Assembly: GCA_002633315.1 (NCBI GenBank)
Contig: NWBN01000033.1
Coordinates: 1 to 39,419, forward strand
DNA length: 39,419 bases
Direction of reading: 5' to 3'
DNA from: Bacteroidales bacterium Phil6
GTDB lineage: Bacteria; Bacteroidota; Bacteroidia; Bacteroidales; F082
The position numbers and the translations under genes are program-made. Under the pieces are notes generated by a model. The model saw only the letters and a program-made list of their open reading frames with translations. It was not told the DNA's origin and ran no database searches. This document shows, in pieces, positions 17,791 through 28,035 of this stretch (the first letter of the stretch is position 1; each line of letters opens with the position of its first letter).

Positions 17791-18808
17791 TTTGGTATTT
17801 CTTTATAAATTCGTCATTAGGGAAAATTTCAATAAAAATAGAAAGCCAGTCAATCCTGCTTGGTGAAATATTGAGAGTGTATTCGTTGCCTCCACAGAAG
17901 ACTTTCATAAAATCACTATAAAATGAATATAGGAAATCAATGCTACTTTCTTTATTATCAATGCTTATAGCGGCATCGGGAAGGAATGTTGCATTAACTA
18001 CAACATTGCTAATTTTATATGCATCAGTTGATACTAATAGTGAACGGATTTTCTTTTGTTTTGCTTTAGATAAATCGGAGGACTGCTCTATTATAGAATA
18101 TCCTTGAAGTTTCTCTTTCTTTTCTTTATTTAAAGGGTCTAGTAAGTAGACTGAGGATACTTTCCCAGAACTGATTACTGATGCAACAATGGTGTCAGTA
18201 ATTTCAGAGATATTAGAAATATTTACTAGTGTTTCACTATAGGTATCAGTTGTTTTTTTTACTGACAAAATTTGTTGTATTTTTTCTAACATTTTGTTTG
18301 ATAAATTTCTGTCTTCTGTTATTTGGGATATCATTACTTTGTTTTTCTCCTCAAATGATATTATGTGGAATCTGCCGCTCGTGGTATCTATGTACAGATT
18401 ATATTTCTTGTCACAATCTGTAAATAGAGTACTGTCGTTTGTTTTTATGAAAATTTCAACAAAAAAATGAGGATTGTACTCTGGTGACATGACTGATTTA
18501 TAGCTGTCTGGCTGAACTTCAGTTAGTGTGATTTCAGAAATACTGTTTTTTAAATCTTGATAGATTTCAAATGCTTCGTTTCCTTCGCATATTGGATAAT
18601 TTTCTAGTATTTCATATCGTACTTTTTTGTCAACAAGATTGTCCAATGTAATGTTTTGTGAGATTGAATAAAGTTTGACTGCAACAGTCTCTTCCATGCT
18701 GTTGTCAGAATGCTTTGACATTTTGGCGCAACATGATAACGGAAAGAACAAGAGAAACATCCATAGGGAGAATTTCCCAATTATAGAGCCGAAATAGCTT
18801 TGTATCAT
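17783..18808 (-). CDS. Putative lipoprotein of unknown function
   Basis: The frame is open from 18979, but ATG 18808 is preferred because it yields a signal sequence ending in a lipobox-like FPLSCC (Cys26/27). That gives a protein of about 341 residues. The -3 position is Pro or Leu, so the lipobox is not canonical. The mature part is hydrophilic, with no motif I recognise; segments such as SEITDTIVASVISSGK suggest a mixed alpha/beta fold. It is the first gene of the operon with two secreted caspase-like proteins and a FISUMP-like protein, and overlaps the first caspase by 8 bases. It could be an anchor, partner or inhibitor for them. Upstream on the minus strand, TTTG and TAATAGTTT spaced by 20 bases lie close to a Bacteroides promoter pattern, but so near the ATG that a later start (Met at 18760) is possible. 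Confidence 0.55.
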   Translation of the reverse strand: MIQSYFGSIIGKFSLWMFLLFFPLSCCAKMSKHSDNSMEETVAVKLYSISQNITLDNLVDKKVRYEILENYPICEGNEAFEIYQDLKNSISEITLTEVQPDSYKSVMSPEYNPHFFVEIFIKTNDSTLFTDCDKKYNLYIDTTSGRFHIISFEEKNKVMISQITEDRNLSNKMLEKIQQILSVKKTTDTYSETLVNISNISEITDTIVASVISSGKVSSVYLLDPLNKEKKEKLQGYSIIEQSSDLSKAKQKKIRSLLVSTDAYKISNVVVNATFLPDAAISIDNKESSIDFLYSFYSDFMKVFCGGNEYTLNISPSRIDWLSIFIEIFPNDEFIKKYQNE

Positions 18809-19259
18809 ATAAACTATTAATTTAGGTATCGTCAGACCCCAAAAACGATAATTATTAATAAAGAAAGTGTGAGGTCGATTCGCCTGTTTTTTAAGATGTT
18901 TTGACAAAACTCGAAAGCAAACAGACTGAAACAATCCCCACACTCGTATCGTTTGCGTTGAATACACAAGCCAATACAAGTGATGGTACTGTCGTCTTCT
19001 TTGCTTTCATTTGAAACTGTCAGATTTCATAAAAAGGATATAGCGAAAACACTTTCACCAATATGTTAGTTACCCATTTTGGCGGATAACAGTGCAAATA
19101 TAAGTATTATTTTGTAATGTCGAACGTGTCATCCCCTTGATCCGCAGCAGATGTAAACAGTAACGAGAAGTACATCATAATCGGTAACAACGATGCAGCA
19201 TTGCAAAGGTATTGATTTATCTGACAGATGCAAACAAACAGCGGATGTTGTCCGAAGGG
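18809..19259. other. Spacer between lipoprotein gene and IS21 relic
   Basis: No gene is apparent. Around 18850-18950 there are partly complementary segments (AAACGATA and AGTGTGAGG against CCCACACTCGTATCGTTT), which may be another transposon end. The stretch TTACCCATTTTGGCGGATAA near 19070 may be the downstream end of the IS21 element, but I cannot pair it with an upstream end. Confidence 0.35.
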
Positions 19260-19979
19260 CTATAACCTGCTTTTTTCATTTTTGTTTTCCGTTTGGGAGT
19301 GTTCGAATATGGTTTTTCTGTTGACCATTCTATAGCTTTTGCCAAAGAGCTGTATGAGCTCGCATTTATATAGCAGACGGTCAAGGATAACGGTTGCAAG
19401 AACTTCATCTCCTATTGTCTGTGCCCATTCTGACGGAGAACGGTTGGTCGTTATTATAAACGAGGTCGTCTCATACATGGAGTTGATGAATGCAAAGAGC
19501 ATATTCCCTTCCTCTATGTCAACGATTATATTCATCAAGTCATCAATAACGATTACATGATAGGAGCTAAGGTTTTTGTAGTCGGACCTGCCGACAGATG
19601 TCATGTCACGAGTCCAGAGTGTCTGGAGTATTTCATCCATGGTACGAAATGATGTACGGTATCCACGTTCTATGGCGTCTGCACATAGTCCAGCAGCAAT
19701 AAAAGTCTTGTCGACACCAGACGGTCCAGCAAGCATTATGTTGAAGCCTGCTTCAACCCAGTGCAGCTCGTGTAACTGATGCAGCTGTGTCATCGACAGA
19801 CCGCTGGACATCGTGAAGTCATATTGGTCCAGGTCATGGGACATGGGCAGACGGGCATTCTTGAAGCGCAATATCTTCTGATGCGCTTCACGAGATGCCA
19901 CTTCAGACTGCATCAGGACTATAAGAAAGTCATCGTAACTAGGTGAAGCGATTTGTGCCCTCACAAGTGTCTCTGCCAC
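19260..19979 (-). CDS. istB: IstB-like ATPase of IS21
   Basis: This frame is intact at 239 residues, close to the usual IstB length. It shows the AAA+ core: Walker A GPSGVDKTFIAAGL, Walker B HVIVIDDLM, and SFIITTNRSPSEWAQ with the sensor Asn. The Walker A loop has Asp in place of the usual second Gly (GVGKT). IstB loads onto target DNA and stimulates the IstA transposase. Because istA next to it is broken and truncated, the protein has no active partner here and is likely a passenger. Confidence 0.82.
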   Translation of the reverse strand: MAETLVRAQIASPSYDDFLIVLMQSEVASREAHQKILRFKNARLPMSHDLDQYDFTMSSGLSMTQLHQLHELHWVEAGFNIMLAGPSGVDKTFIAAGLCADAIERGYRTSFRTMDEILQTLWTRDMTSVGRSDYKNLSSYHVIVIDDLMNIIVDIEEGNMLFAFINSMYETTSFIITTNRSPSEWAQTIGDEVLATVILDRLLYKCELIQLFGKSYRMVNRKTIFEHSQTENKNEKSRL

Positions 19980-20009
19980 ATTCGCTCCACTCCAGGATAG
20001 CTTCAGTAT

Positions 20010-21150
20010 CCTGGAGTGGTTTCATATTATTGAGAGTTTGTCGGTATGTTCCATGTCAGGATTCTGTGAAAAGGTTGTTGTACGTGTCTATGGATGATGT
20101 CCCGGGCTGGAAGTTCGCCATCATACGCGACCTGCCGTCGCCGCCTGTCTTTACAGATACCCGGGCGTGTCCTTCTCTGCCAGATGCAGGCCTTCGGCAA
20201 TCTCCCGGAAGCTGCCCACACTGAAAAGTTTGTTCTCGCAGCAGATTGCCAGTGCCTTGTCGCATGGCTCCTGTCCATAGCTGACCATACACTCATGAAG
20301 CACTGCCAGCTGGTCGCGTAGATACCTTGGATATCTTTCCTGGAGCCTGGCTGCAAAAAGGGATGCCACATCATTGTCGCCGAACATGTTTTCAACCTTT
20401 TCCCAGTATTCGGACAATTTTACCGACATGTCTCTGAAGTGGTTGCTGTTGATGACTTTCTGGTCGCTCACAGAGGGCATCATGTGTCGGGCTATCTCGT
20501 GCCCGTCGGAATCGGTTATGACCAGACTGATGCCTTCCTCCTTGAGATATACCACGATGCCTTCGCCCTTATAGGTGCCTATCGGAAGAGTGTATATGTT
20601 GACTCTGTACCGGACGCTGTTGGTCTTCATGACCTGATGGTCCGCATCCGTTCTGGACGACAGTGCGAGCGGAATGTGCGGCAGCAGGGACCTGCATTCT
20701 ATGTACCATTGCTCCTGCGGAATTTTCATCGTTGTGGAATGGACCATGCCATTTTCTGTTCTGGACAGCCAGGTCTCCGCTTCCTCCTGCAGTTTTTCAA
20801 GGATGCTGTACTGACGGTTGAGCAGGAAGATGTGTTTGACGTATTTCACGGCATTCTCGACCTTGCCTTTGCTTTCCGGATCCGCAAGACGGCAGAAGAC
20901 AGGTTTGAACAGACGGCTCTTCCATAGCTCCCGAAGACTGTCGTCAGCCTATAGTCACCGATGTTCTCGTCATAAAGGAAGACCACATCCTGATCATATA
21001 TGATATAGCCTGACACCATGAAAGTATCCGAAGACCTTCTCATGGGCCAGTGATGCACTTTCGCTGGTGAACGGCCTTTCATGGAACCATACATACTTGA
21101 ACCGGCTCCAGCACAAAATCATTACCATAAAGTAGGGATAGTCGTTTAAT
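20010..21150 (-). pseudogene. istA: IstA transposase of IS21, truncated and frameshifted
   Basis: Minus-strand pieces spell the middle and end of IstA. YFMVMILCWSRFKYVWFHER (about 21140-21080) lies in the DDE core. A frame with MRRSSDTFMVSGYIIYDQDV to AVLRIRKAKAR follows. Then comes a long open piece (20849-20151) with KIPQEQWYIECRSLLPHIPL and HFRDMSVKLSEYWEKVENMF. The C-terminal tail (TYNNLFTES) is in another frame. There are at least two frame changes, and the N-terminal DNA-binding region is absent. Confidence 0.72.
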
Positions 21151-21239
21151 TCCTTCAATATGAGTCAAGCGGCAGACTATTCCTGATTTTTCCGATTAAA
21201 CTCATCGTCTTTCTATATCATCGGCTCGATTTCGGGCCA

Positions 21240-22501
21240 ATTTTTTCATTACATCTTGAGCCACCACTCCTTACAAATTACTCAGTTTGCCAATTCTAGG
21301 CGGCTTTCGCCAGCTTTTCCGCTTCTCTTCCCGCCAACTGAACAACATTCGCCATATGGATTTCGAAAAAGATCATCAACTTCTCGGTGGACTTTATCCT
21401 CGCTGCAACTTTTCTCAAGCCGTAATGCTTTTTCTGCGTTCCGGATGAACCCTCCGTCGCGGTAGCCCTGACTCTCGCAAGCTCTTTCATTGAAAGCATT
21501 GAACGACAACTTCTCGATGAACGATATCCCGTCTATGCGGAAGTTGTTGCACTTCGCACCAAACTCTACTGTCATAACCTCCTTGCCTCTGACTATCGGG
21601 CGAATGTAAGGCTAGCTCACACTCACGATTCTGTCAGGTACGCTTTCCCTTGAATCACTGCTCACAAAGTGGTTCTTCTGCTGTCTGTATATCTTCGTCA
21701 TCGTCTCCAATTGCTTCATATCCTTGTCTTAAAGCAACTTCCTGTCTTCATGAGTCCTCATCTGCTTGCGGATTTCGCCCAGCATCTTACACTCAAGACT
21801 AAGAAGACGACGGATTATCTTGCGGGTCTGCTGCCTGTTATGCTTGCGATGCTTCACATAAGCCATATTCGCCTTCGCCACATCGTTGTACTTGGTCCTC
21901 ATCCTATGTCTTCAAGAGATTTGCTTATGCCGCATATCATCCTGTATGTCCTTTTCACGCACTCTCATAGCAGTTTCGCATCGGTCGGATATCTCATCTG
22001 ACTCTCATAGCAGCTCGCGTCAGTATATATCGTATCAAGGTTTTTCATGTACGGCTTCCAGGCATCCGCAAGTACCTCCTACAGTTCCTGGACCTTCAGA
22101 CTACTGGATAACTCCAACTGTATATCGTCTATAAGCTTGTAGTCCGTCAAAGGACTTGCAGGACTGATACGCACACCGCAGAATATCTGGTAATGGATGT
22201 TTCCGTTTAAGGCTTCCATCAGTTTCGGAGCTGACAAACCGGTATACATCTTCAGGAGCATCAGTGCCATTTCCCCTTCCGAGCTGAAGCAGGAATTCCT
22301 CCCGCGATTCACACCAAAACTCCTCGGAGTCTCTTCTACCAAGCTAAACTTCACCGACATCTCACGCAATGGAAGAAGTGACTTGATACGACTCAATTCC
22401 GACACCTTGAAGGTTTCTTCATAATGCTGATAAAAATCAAACTCAGTAAACACAATCGTCTGTTGCAATTCAGATAAATTTCGTATCTTCGCCATGAGCA
22501 T
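21240..22501 (-). pseudogene. IS1182/IS5-like transposase, decayed
   Basis: The N-terminal frame (22501-22079) is clear: MLMAKIRNLSELQQTIVFTE, then FSSEGEMALMLLKMYTGLSA and LMEALNGNIHYQIFCGVRIS, and LTDYKLIDDIQLELS. This layout is familiar from Bacteroidales transposases with a ...GLMFLKHYTGLSD...LNSNIDYQFFC... pattern. Downstream pieces are broken across frames. A late C-terminal piece at 21575-21282 reads EFGAKCNNFRIDGISFIEKL and SFNAFNE. The family label is tentative, but the decayed transposase call is not. Confidence 0.65.
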
Positions 22502-22784
22502 TTCTAGTTCATTTCCCCCGAAAAGACCTATTCCACGAGGTTCGAGGGAATTTTATTTCCGCATGCTAAGATGCAATTTGTAACAATTTAACAATCAATT
22601 GATTAAGATTTTCTAACTATTTCGCGATTATCCCTAATTAATTTTATCGTTATTTTTAGATGTTAGTCCTAATGTATTGTCTCTAAAATAAGGTATCTAT
22701 TCGGCGCCAATGGCACGTACAGCATCAGAGGACCGTACTAGCCCTACTGTAAAGTTTATCATTGTTTTTTATTTATTGTCAATA
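22502..22784. other. Spacer without a gene
   Basis: This AT-rich spacer lies between the IS relic start and the GT4 stop. I see no gene or clear terminator. A GC-richer patch near 22702-22745 (GGCGCCAATGGCACGTACAG) differs in composition from its surroundings and may be a fragment of another element. Confidence 0.4.
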
Positions 22785-23999
22785 TTATTTCTTCATTGCC
22801 ATCAGTTCTCGAGCTACGTTAAGGTAGGCCTCTATCTGATTGCTTGAAAGGAAATTATTCTTTGCCCTTTCAATGCATTTTTTTAAATAACTAGCTTTTC
22901 CATACTCTCTGATTTTTTTAATTGCGAGAAGTATCTGTGTATCATCATTATTGTGCGTAACAAAGCCACACTCACTACCAGCAATTTCCGGATTGGCTGT
23001 TCGGTCATTTGAGATAATAGGTGTACCACATGCTAGAGCCTCAGCCGCAACTTTACCGAAAGTCTCCTGAGGTGAGCAAACAAGAAGGGTGTCTGCCAGA
23101 GAATAGTATTCAGCCAATTCATTTACATTTGCAGTTCTATCTACAGATATCAAGTTACTTAGGTCAGGAATTCTTTCATTGAGATTACCAAGCAATATTA
23201 CTATAATATCAGGTGCTCCTTTTGCCAAAGTAACAAAATGACTTAATCCTTTGTGACTATCCCAACTTGCGGCAACCCCAAGAACAATAAACTCATCATT
23301 AATTCCAAGCTTCTCCTTTAAACGAGAAGTGTCTCTCGGATAGAACTTGTCAAGGTCAATCCAATTATAAACACGCTTGAATACCTTTGCATTAGAAAGG
23401 ATAACGGATTTCTTTGCTTCATTTGTAATCCAATCCGATACACCTATCACACCAAGGCGAGAGATAGCATCAAACAGTTCTTTCTTCTTTCGGAACATAA
23501 AGTTGCTGGTATCAAAAAACCAACTCTTGTTATCTGCCTTTATGAGTGGACATTTCTCGCATTCCGTCTGCCATTTGTCACATCCGTTTGAAAAGTAATG
23601 TGTACAATGGCCGGTAAAAAACCAGCAATCATGCATCACAACTATCGTTGCAATATCATTATTTGCTAAGTATTTCAGAAGCATGGGCACGTTTATATAG
23701 TTTCCATGGAGATTCCTGAGAATTACTACATCAGGCTTCATTTTATCTATTTTTTTCAGCATCTTCCTCGTGGAATGACGAGAAAAGAATGCTTGTATGC
23801 CGAATACTCGCGAGCCAACCGCATGAAGTTGTCTATCAATATTTGAACTGATTTGATATATATTATTGGCCTCGTCGCTTATGTTTGGACAAAACACATA
23901 GGATTCTACACCATGCTGCATGCAATACTCATGCATTTCCATGGTTGTACGTCCTGTGCTTAAGAACTTATATACTGCGTTGATTTGAACGATTCTCAT
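22785..23999 (-). CDS. GT4-family glycosyltransferase
   Basis: This 404-residue GT-B enzyme begins MRIVQINAVYKFLSTGRTTM, with the glycine-containing acceptor loop typical of the family. A small cluster of cysteines and histidines follows (HDCWFFTGHC, CDKWQTECEKCP), as in WcaC-like and related capsule transferases. The donor domain has VLGVAASWDSHKGLSHF and the EX7E motif in PQETFGKVAAEALACGTPII. It acts on the lipid-linked repeat in the cytoplasm. It starts 10 bases after the wzx stop, so it ends the wzy-wzx transcription unit. The gene is intact. The donor sugar cannot be inferred. Confidence 0.88.
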   Translation of the reverse strand: MRIVQINAVYKFLSTGRTTMEMHEYCMQHGVESYVFCPNISDEANNIYQISSNIDRQLHAVGSRVFGIQAFFSRHSTRKMLKKIDKMKPDVVILRNLHGNYINVPMLLKYLANNDIATIVVMHDCWFFTGHCTHYFSNGCDKWQTECEKCPLIKADNKSWFFDTSNFMFRKKKELFDAISRLGVIGVSDWITNEAKKSVILSNAKVFKRVYNWIDLDKFYPRDTSRLKEKLGINDEFIVLGVAASWDSHKGLSHFVTLAKGAPDIIVILLGNLNERIPDLSNLISVDRTANVNELAEYYSLADTLLVCSPQETFGKVAAEALACGTPIISNDRTANPEIAGSECGFVTHNNDDTQILLAIKKIREYGKASYLKKCIERAKNNFLSSNQIEAYLNVARELMAMKK

Positions 24000-24009
24000 T
24001 TGTTGCCGG

Positions 24010-25437
24010 TTATACTTTGCTGCGAATTCGACTTATCTCCATCATAAGTTTATTAAATGCATAACTTATTATACTTCTATACATTATACAAATACAGAGA
24101 TATAATGGAATCACTATTAGATATGAAATAATTTTACCAGGAAAGATAGTATGAATAAGTGCAAGAAGAAATAACATAAATACGCTAATGTACATCTTTG
24201 CAAAATGATAATTGACCTTATAATAATGGTATGACAGTATTGTGCGCAATGTCAAAAAGAATATGTATGACAATCCAACAGCAATCGAAGTACCAATTAT
24301 ACCGAATTTTTTGGTTAAAATAATGTTCACAGTTACATTAAATACTAAAGACAAGATTGTAATCCATAGTTGAGCTTTTGATTTTTTCTGAAAGTTTAAA
24401 CCAACAACAGTCGTTTCAGAAAGTGTATAAAGAATCGGTTGGAATATTATGAATGGTAAAATAACCACGGCCCCTCTAAAATGCTCTCCAAGAAGTAAAA
24501 TTATTAAATCCTTCGACAATATAAAGGTCAATCCTATTATAACCATTACAAGGCAAATTACATCATTTGCTTTAACATACAATGCCTTATTCTCTGGATT
24601 ATGCTCATAGTTTTTCATGACAGTGGGCCACCATACTGTTGTAAATGAACCTTGTAAAATTGCGAATAACGACAGAAAACTTGCTGCACTAGAATAAATG
24701 CCAAGATCTGCATCCGAACAAAATCTTCCAATAACCAGTTTGTCTGTAGCCTGGAACAAAATATAGGCACAACCCGAAATCATTAAAGGCAGTCCATATG
24801 AAAACATTTCCTTTTTGTGAAGTGTATAATTATTTTTCGACCTTTCAGAGCCAAACAAATAGCGAATAAAATACAAACATATGATTATAGTTATGCTTGT
24901 TGAAAAAACCGTGGCTATTGAAAGAAACTCAAATTCGTGCTCCGCAATACAATAAAGAGCTGCAACAGCTATAGAAACAAAAAAGATTTTGTGAAGAATT
25001 GTTGTAATAGACAATACATTGATTTTGCTCTCAAAACGTAATAGTAGATTAACTAACCGGTTAATCACATTCACCCATACGTTTGCAATGAGTAGGCACA
25101 AGATGAACCAACTCCAATTAGGTCGAATATATGTTAGAGCGAGTATAATTGGAATAATAGAAAGGAGAATAGCAATAGAAGATATCAGGAAACACCAACG
25201 CGTAAGCTTATTTTTATAAGATCTATCTTCATTCTGATAATAGTACCGGACAATTATGTAATCAGTACCTAATAACAATATCGTTGATAGAACATTACTA
25301 TATATGCAGAACAATGACCAGTTTCCATATTGCTCTGGTTCCACCAATCTTGTAATCAATGGCGTTGTTATTAGACCTATCAGAAAATTGACAAATGAAC
25401 TGCCTGCTATTTTTGAAAAGTCTTTTATTAGTGCCAT
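24010..25437 (-). CDS. wzx: Wzx-type repeat-unit flippase (MOP superfamily)
   Basis: This 475-residue membrane protein has about 12-14 hydrophobic segments. It opens with ALIKDFSKIAGSSFVNFLIG and TTPLITRLVEPEQYGNWSLF, the pattern of polysaccharide transporters in the MOP family. It moves the undecaprenyl-pyrophosphate-linked repeat across the inner membrane. The ATG is coupled to the wzy stop through TAATG, and the GT4 follows closely. Sequence of such flippases is poorly conserved, but the start motif, topology and context agree. Confidence 0.9.
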   Translation of the reverse strand: MALIKDFSKIAGSSFVNFLIGLITTPLITRLVEPEQYGNWSLFCIYSNVLSTILLLGTDYIIVRYYYQNEDRSYKNKLTRWCFLISSIAILLSIIPIILALTYIRPNWSWFILCLLIANVWVNVINRLVNLLLRFESKINVLSITTILHKIFFVSIAVAALYCIAEHEFEFLSIATVFSTSITIIICLYFIRYLFGSERSKNNYTLHKKEMFSYGLPLMISGCAYILFQATDKLVIGRFCSDADLGIYSSAASFLSLFAILQGSFTTVWWPTVMKNYEHNPENKALYVKANDVICLVMVIIGLTFILSKDLIILLLGEHFRGAVVILPFIIFQPILYTLSETTVVGLNFQKKSKAQLWITILSLVFNVTVNIILTKKFGIIGTSIAVGLSYIFFLTLRTILSYHYYKVNYHFAKMYISVFMLFLLALIHTIFPGKIISYLIVIPLYLCICIMYRSIISYAFNKLMMEISRIRSKV

Positions 25438-26498
25438 TATATTACAAATATAAAGTCCATGTGAGGATATACATAAACAAATGAATATACTATTGTAATA
25501 ATAGATTGCAATCCAATTATCTGTCTCATTATTTTATCATTATTTCTACTCAAAATGTGAGAAAAGATAACAATGGAAAGTGAGGCTACCAGATTTGATT
25601 CTCGATAAATTACTTGAAAATTGGATAGTTGCAAAAAGATTAAAATGATAACAAGCCAAAATAGTATACAAAAGCGCTTTATAGCTATTAACTGAGTCCG
25701 TTTCCTTAACGCATAAAAGCAGCAAAGCATCACACATAGTAATGAGTTAAGAAACTGCCATTTCCCGAACACTTTATATTCTTTATATCCTTCTACTTTA
25801 TCTAATACAGAATCTATGAAGATTGCTTGAAATTTTGGGATACCAAAATATGCAAAATATACGACAATTAAGATAGCCCAAAGATATACAAATTTGTTAG
25901 CAGGCTTGTATAGATATAATATCAGTCGTGGTATAACGACTAATAAGATTCCATAATGGAATAATACAGAAAGCAAATAAACGACTAATGCAGTTTTGTG
26001 AAGACGATCTTCAACAAACTCCATATAGAAGAAATAAGCAATTACAGCATAGAGCATAAAAATTCTGCAGTTGCTTGCAACAAGTAAATAATTCCAGTTG
26101 AATAACAAGAACATTGTCAACAATACAATTACCGATTTATTCAATGAGTAGAATTTAGATGCTCTATATAAAAGTAGAAGACTAAAACCGTATGTGATAA
26201 AAGTACAAAAGCTAGTAAATAAATGAGGCTCTCCAACGAATGAAAATGCAAATAACAACAAACTTGTCAAGGGGTTTAAATTACATCTATTTTCTAACAC
26301 CCATTCAAGTCCCATGTTTCCATATAATTCAATATTTGAAAAATGCCTATACAAATCGGCAGACTCTGTAGGTACATAAAAAAACGAAATTACACTTATA
26401 AATAATGTAATAAGTCCAAAAATCTTTAATAGATTTCGCTTACAACTAATCGCTGTTAGAAACAGAGAAAATATGTAAAAAAGAAATAGAATAGTCAT
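25437..26498 (-). CDS. wzy: Wzy-type polysaccharide polymerase (EpsG family)
   Basis: This 353-residue protein is almost entirely hydrophobic, with around 10 membrane segments. An early loop (ESADLYRHFSNIELYGNMGL) and a central NCRIFMLYAVIAYFFYM match the EpsG layout, in which D-x-x-R-H/Y and R-x-x-x-A motifs recur. It polymerises flipped repeat units on the periplasmic side. It overlaps the acetyltransferase gene upstream by 4 bases and wzx downstream by 3 bases in TAATG. The gene is intact. Confidence 0.85.
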   Translation of the reverse strand: MTILFLFYIFSLFLTAISCKRNLLKIFGLITLFISVISFFYVPTESADLYRHFSNIELYGNMGLEWVLENRCNLNPLTSLLLFAFSFVGEPHLFTSFCTFITYGFSLLLLYRASKFYSLNKSVIVLLTMFLLFNWNYLLVASNCRIFMLYAVIAYFFYMEFVEDRLHKTALVVYLLSVLFHYGILLVVIPRLILYLYKPANKFVYLWAILIVVYFAYFGIPKFQAIFIDSVLDKVEGYKEYKVFGKWQFLNSLLCVMLCCFYALRKRTQLIAIKRFCILFWLVIILIFLQLSNFQVIYRESNLVASLSIVIFSHILSRNNDKIMRQIIGLQSIITIVYSFVYVYPHMDFIFVI

Positions 26499-27004
26499 TC
26501 TCTATACCCTTTAATCACGACTGGATTTCCTACTGCTATGGCATACTCAGGAATATCTTTTGCAATAACAGCACCAGCACCAATTACAGCACCCTTGCCA
26601 ATATGAACTCCGGGAAGTATTATTACTCTGCGCCCTATCCACACATCATCACCAATTACAACTTTCTTAGGCGGATAATAATTTTGATTCATAATAAGAG
26701 TATCTTTCTGTCGAAAAGCATGGTTTTGAGTATAAACAATAACATCTGGCCCCATCATTACATTTTTTCCAATCTCCACCTCTCCATTTATTTCACAACG
26801 GACTCCAAGGCCGCTGTTGTCCCCAATTTTAACTGAGTAAGAAAAGGTCGCACCTTTTTCAATGTTAACATTTGTGCCTATCGATTCAACAAAATGTTTT
26901 GCGAAAAAATAGCGAATTTGTTTAGAACCTAAATTATACTTAGAGTTAGACAACGGAAGTCTTTTAGCTAGTAAACTGTACAAAAATCTATATACCTTTT
27001 TCAT
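26495..27004 (-). CDS. Hexapeptide-repeat (left-handed beta-helix) acetyltransferase
   Basis: This 169-residue protein shows the repeating [LIV]-G-x-x hexapeptide pattern from about residue 45 (NVNIEKGATFSYSVKIGDNS) to the end. It also has the QNHAF loop near the active-site His and VVIGDDVWIGRRVIILPGVH, followed by IGAGAVIAKDIPEYAIAVGN. This is typical of WcaF/NodL/maltose-type O-acetyltransferases, which use acetyl-CoA in the cytoplasm. It sits between the broken acyltransferase and wzy, overlapping wzy by 4 bases. It likely acetylates a sugar of the repeat unit. Confidence 0.88.
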   Translation of the reverse strand: MKKVYRFLYSLLAKRLPLSNSKYNLGSKQIRYFFAKHFVESIGTNVNIEKGATFSYSVKIGDNSGLGVRCEINGEVEIGKNVMMGPDVIVYTQNHAFRQKDTLIMNQNYYPPKKVVIGDDVWIGRRVIILPGVHIGKGAVIGAGAVIAKDIPEYAIAVGNPVVIKGYRE

Positions 27005-27011
27005 GTGATTG

Positions 27012-28035
27012 TTATATTAATAATTTACCAATTTTTGACAATCTGAACAGATATGCCAACAATATTGAACTAGGCAAAGTAATAACAATTGCAACCCATG
27101 GTAAGAAATAGCTACCACAAATCACAGGCAATGATGTATGATAATATAGGAACATCAGTACAAACTGGTGAAATATATACACACCCATGCTCAATATATT
27201 AAACTGTTTTATCCAAAACGGTACTTGAGTTATCCTCTTAGCTATATGAACTGAAATAGTATACCAAAAAGCTATTCCTATTGACGAATATATTATATTG
27301 ATAAACCTGCTAAGAGCCGCGAGGAAATATCCATTTATCCTAGTTTCTGCCTGATATGATTTCAATTGAATATTTAATGGTAACAGTACAATAAGCGATG
27401 CAACAAATAATAATCCAATAGCGAATATTATTTTGCTTCTCATTTCGGATATATATCGAACGGTTGTATTTCTATATCTGCTCACAAAAATGCCCAAATA
27501 GAAAAAAAAGAAGTAGTAAGCTACTTGGCTAATGCGGAAGATGTTGGGGCATCTGGAAAATGAAGAAATAATTAAAGTACCTAATAAATACAAACAAGGT
27601 CTTTTTACATCTTTTACTATGTATGCCAGAATGAAACACTCAAGTAACATAGGTAAATACCATATGTGACCTTCTCCACATATTATATTCATATACAAAC
27701 TGGAAATTGAATGTCTTGTAATTAGTAAAAATAATATAATACAATAAACTAAAAATTGCTGATGGAATAATTAGTCTCTGAAATTTAGAATTTAATAGGT
27801 CCTTAATGCTCTTTTCTTTTCTGGCAGATACAAAATAATAAACATACCCAGAGATAAAAGTAAACAATTCCTACATGCAACTATATGAAATTCTTGCTAT
27901 CCAATCATACAATGCGACACTTTTAATACCAATTGGAACTTCCCAAGAAGTCACTGTGTATATGGTAAAAGCATGAACGAACAATAATTGAATAAACAAT
28001 ATTGGTCTCAAGTAATCAATTTCATTTAATCGCAT
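27012..28035 (-). pseudogene. Acyltransferase-3 family membrane protein, one stop and one frameshift
   Basis: Joining frames gives a complete acyltransferase-3. ATG 28035 opens MRLNEIDYLRPILFIQLLFV followed by HAFTIYTVTSWEVP, with the family's early His. The frame then hits a TAG at 27873-27871 just before ELFTFISGYVYYFV. A later single-base shift near 27690 separates YEYN from ICGEGHIWYLPMLLECFILA, the second conserved region. The rest, to 27012, is a run of hydrophobic segments. The start overlaps the end of the GT4 gene upstream by 14 bases. It would have acetylated a polysaccharide component, and two independent defects make it a pseudogene. It is the second damaged member of this family in the window. 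Confidence 0.8.

Larger units (their letters stand above)
19062..21150 (-). mobile_element. IS21-family element, truncated at its 5' side
   Basis: The element carries istB and the central and C-terminal parts of istA in the normal order on the minus strand. The N-terminal part of istA is missing: sequence similarity stops near 21150, where the next transposase relic begins. The left boundary is an estimate. It is bounded by the exported-caspase operon on the left and an IS1182/IS5-like relic on the right. Confidence 0.65.
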
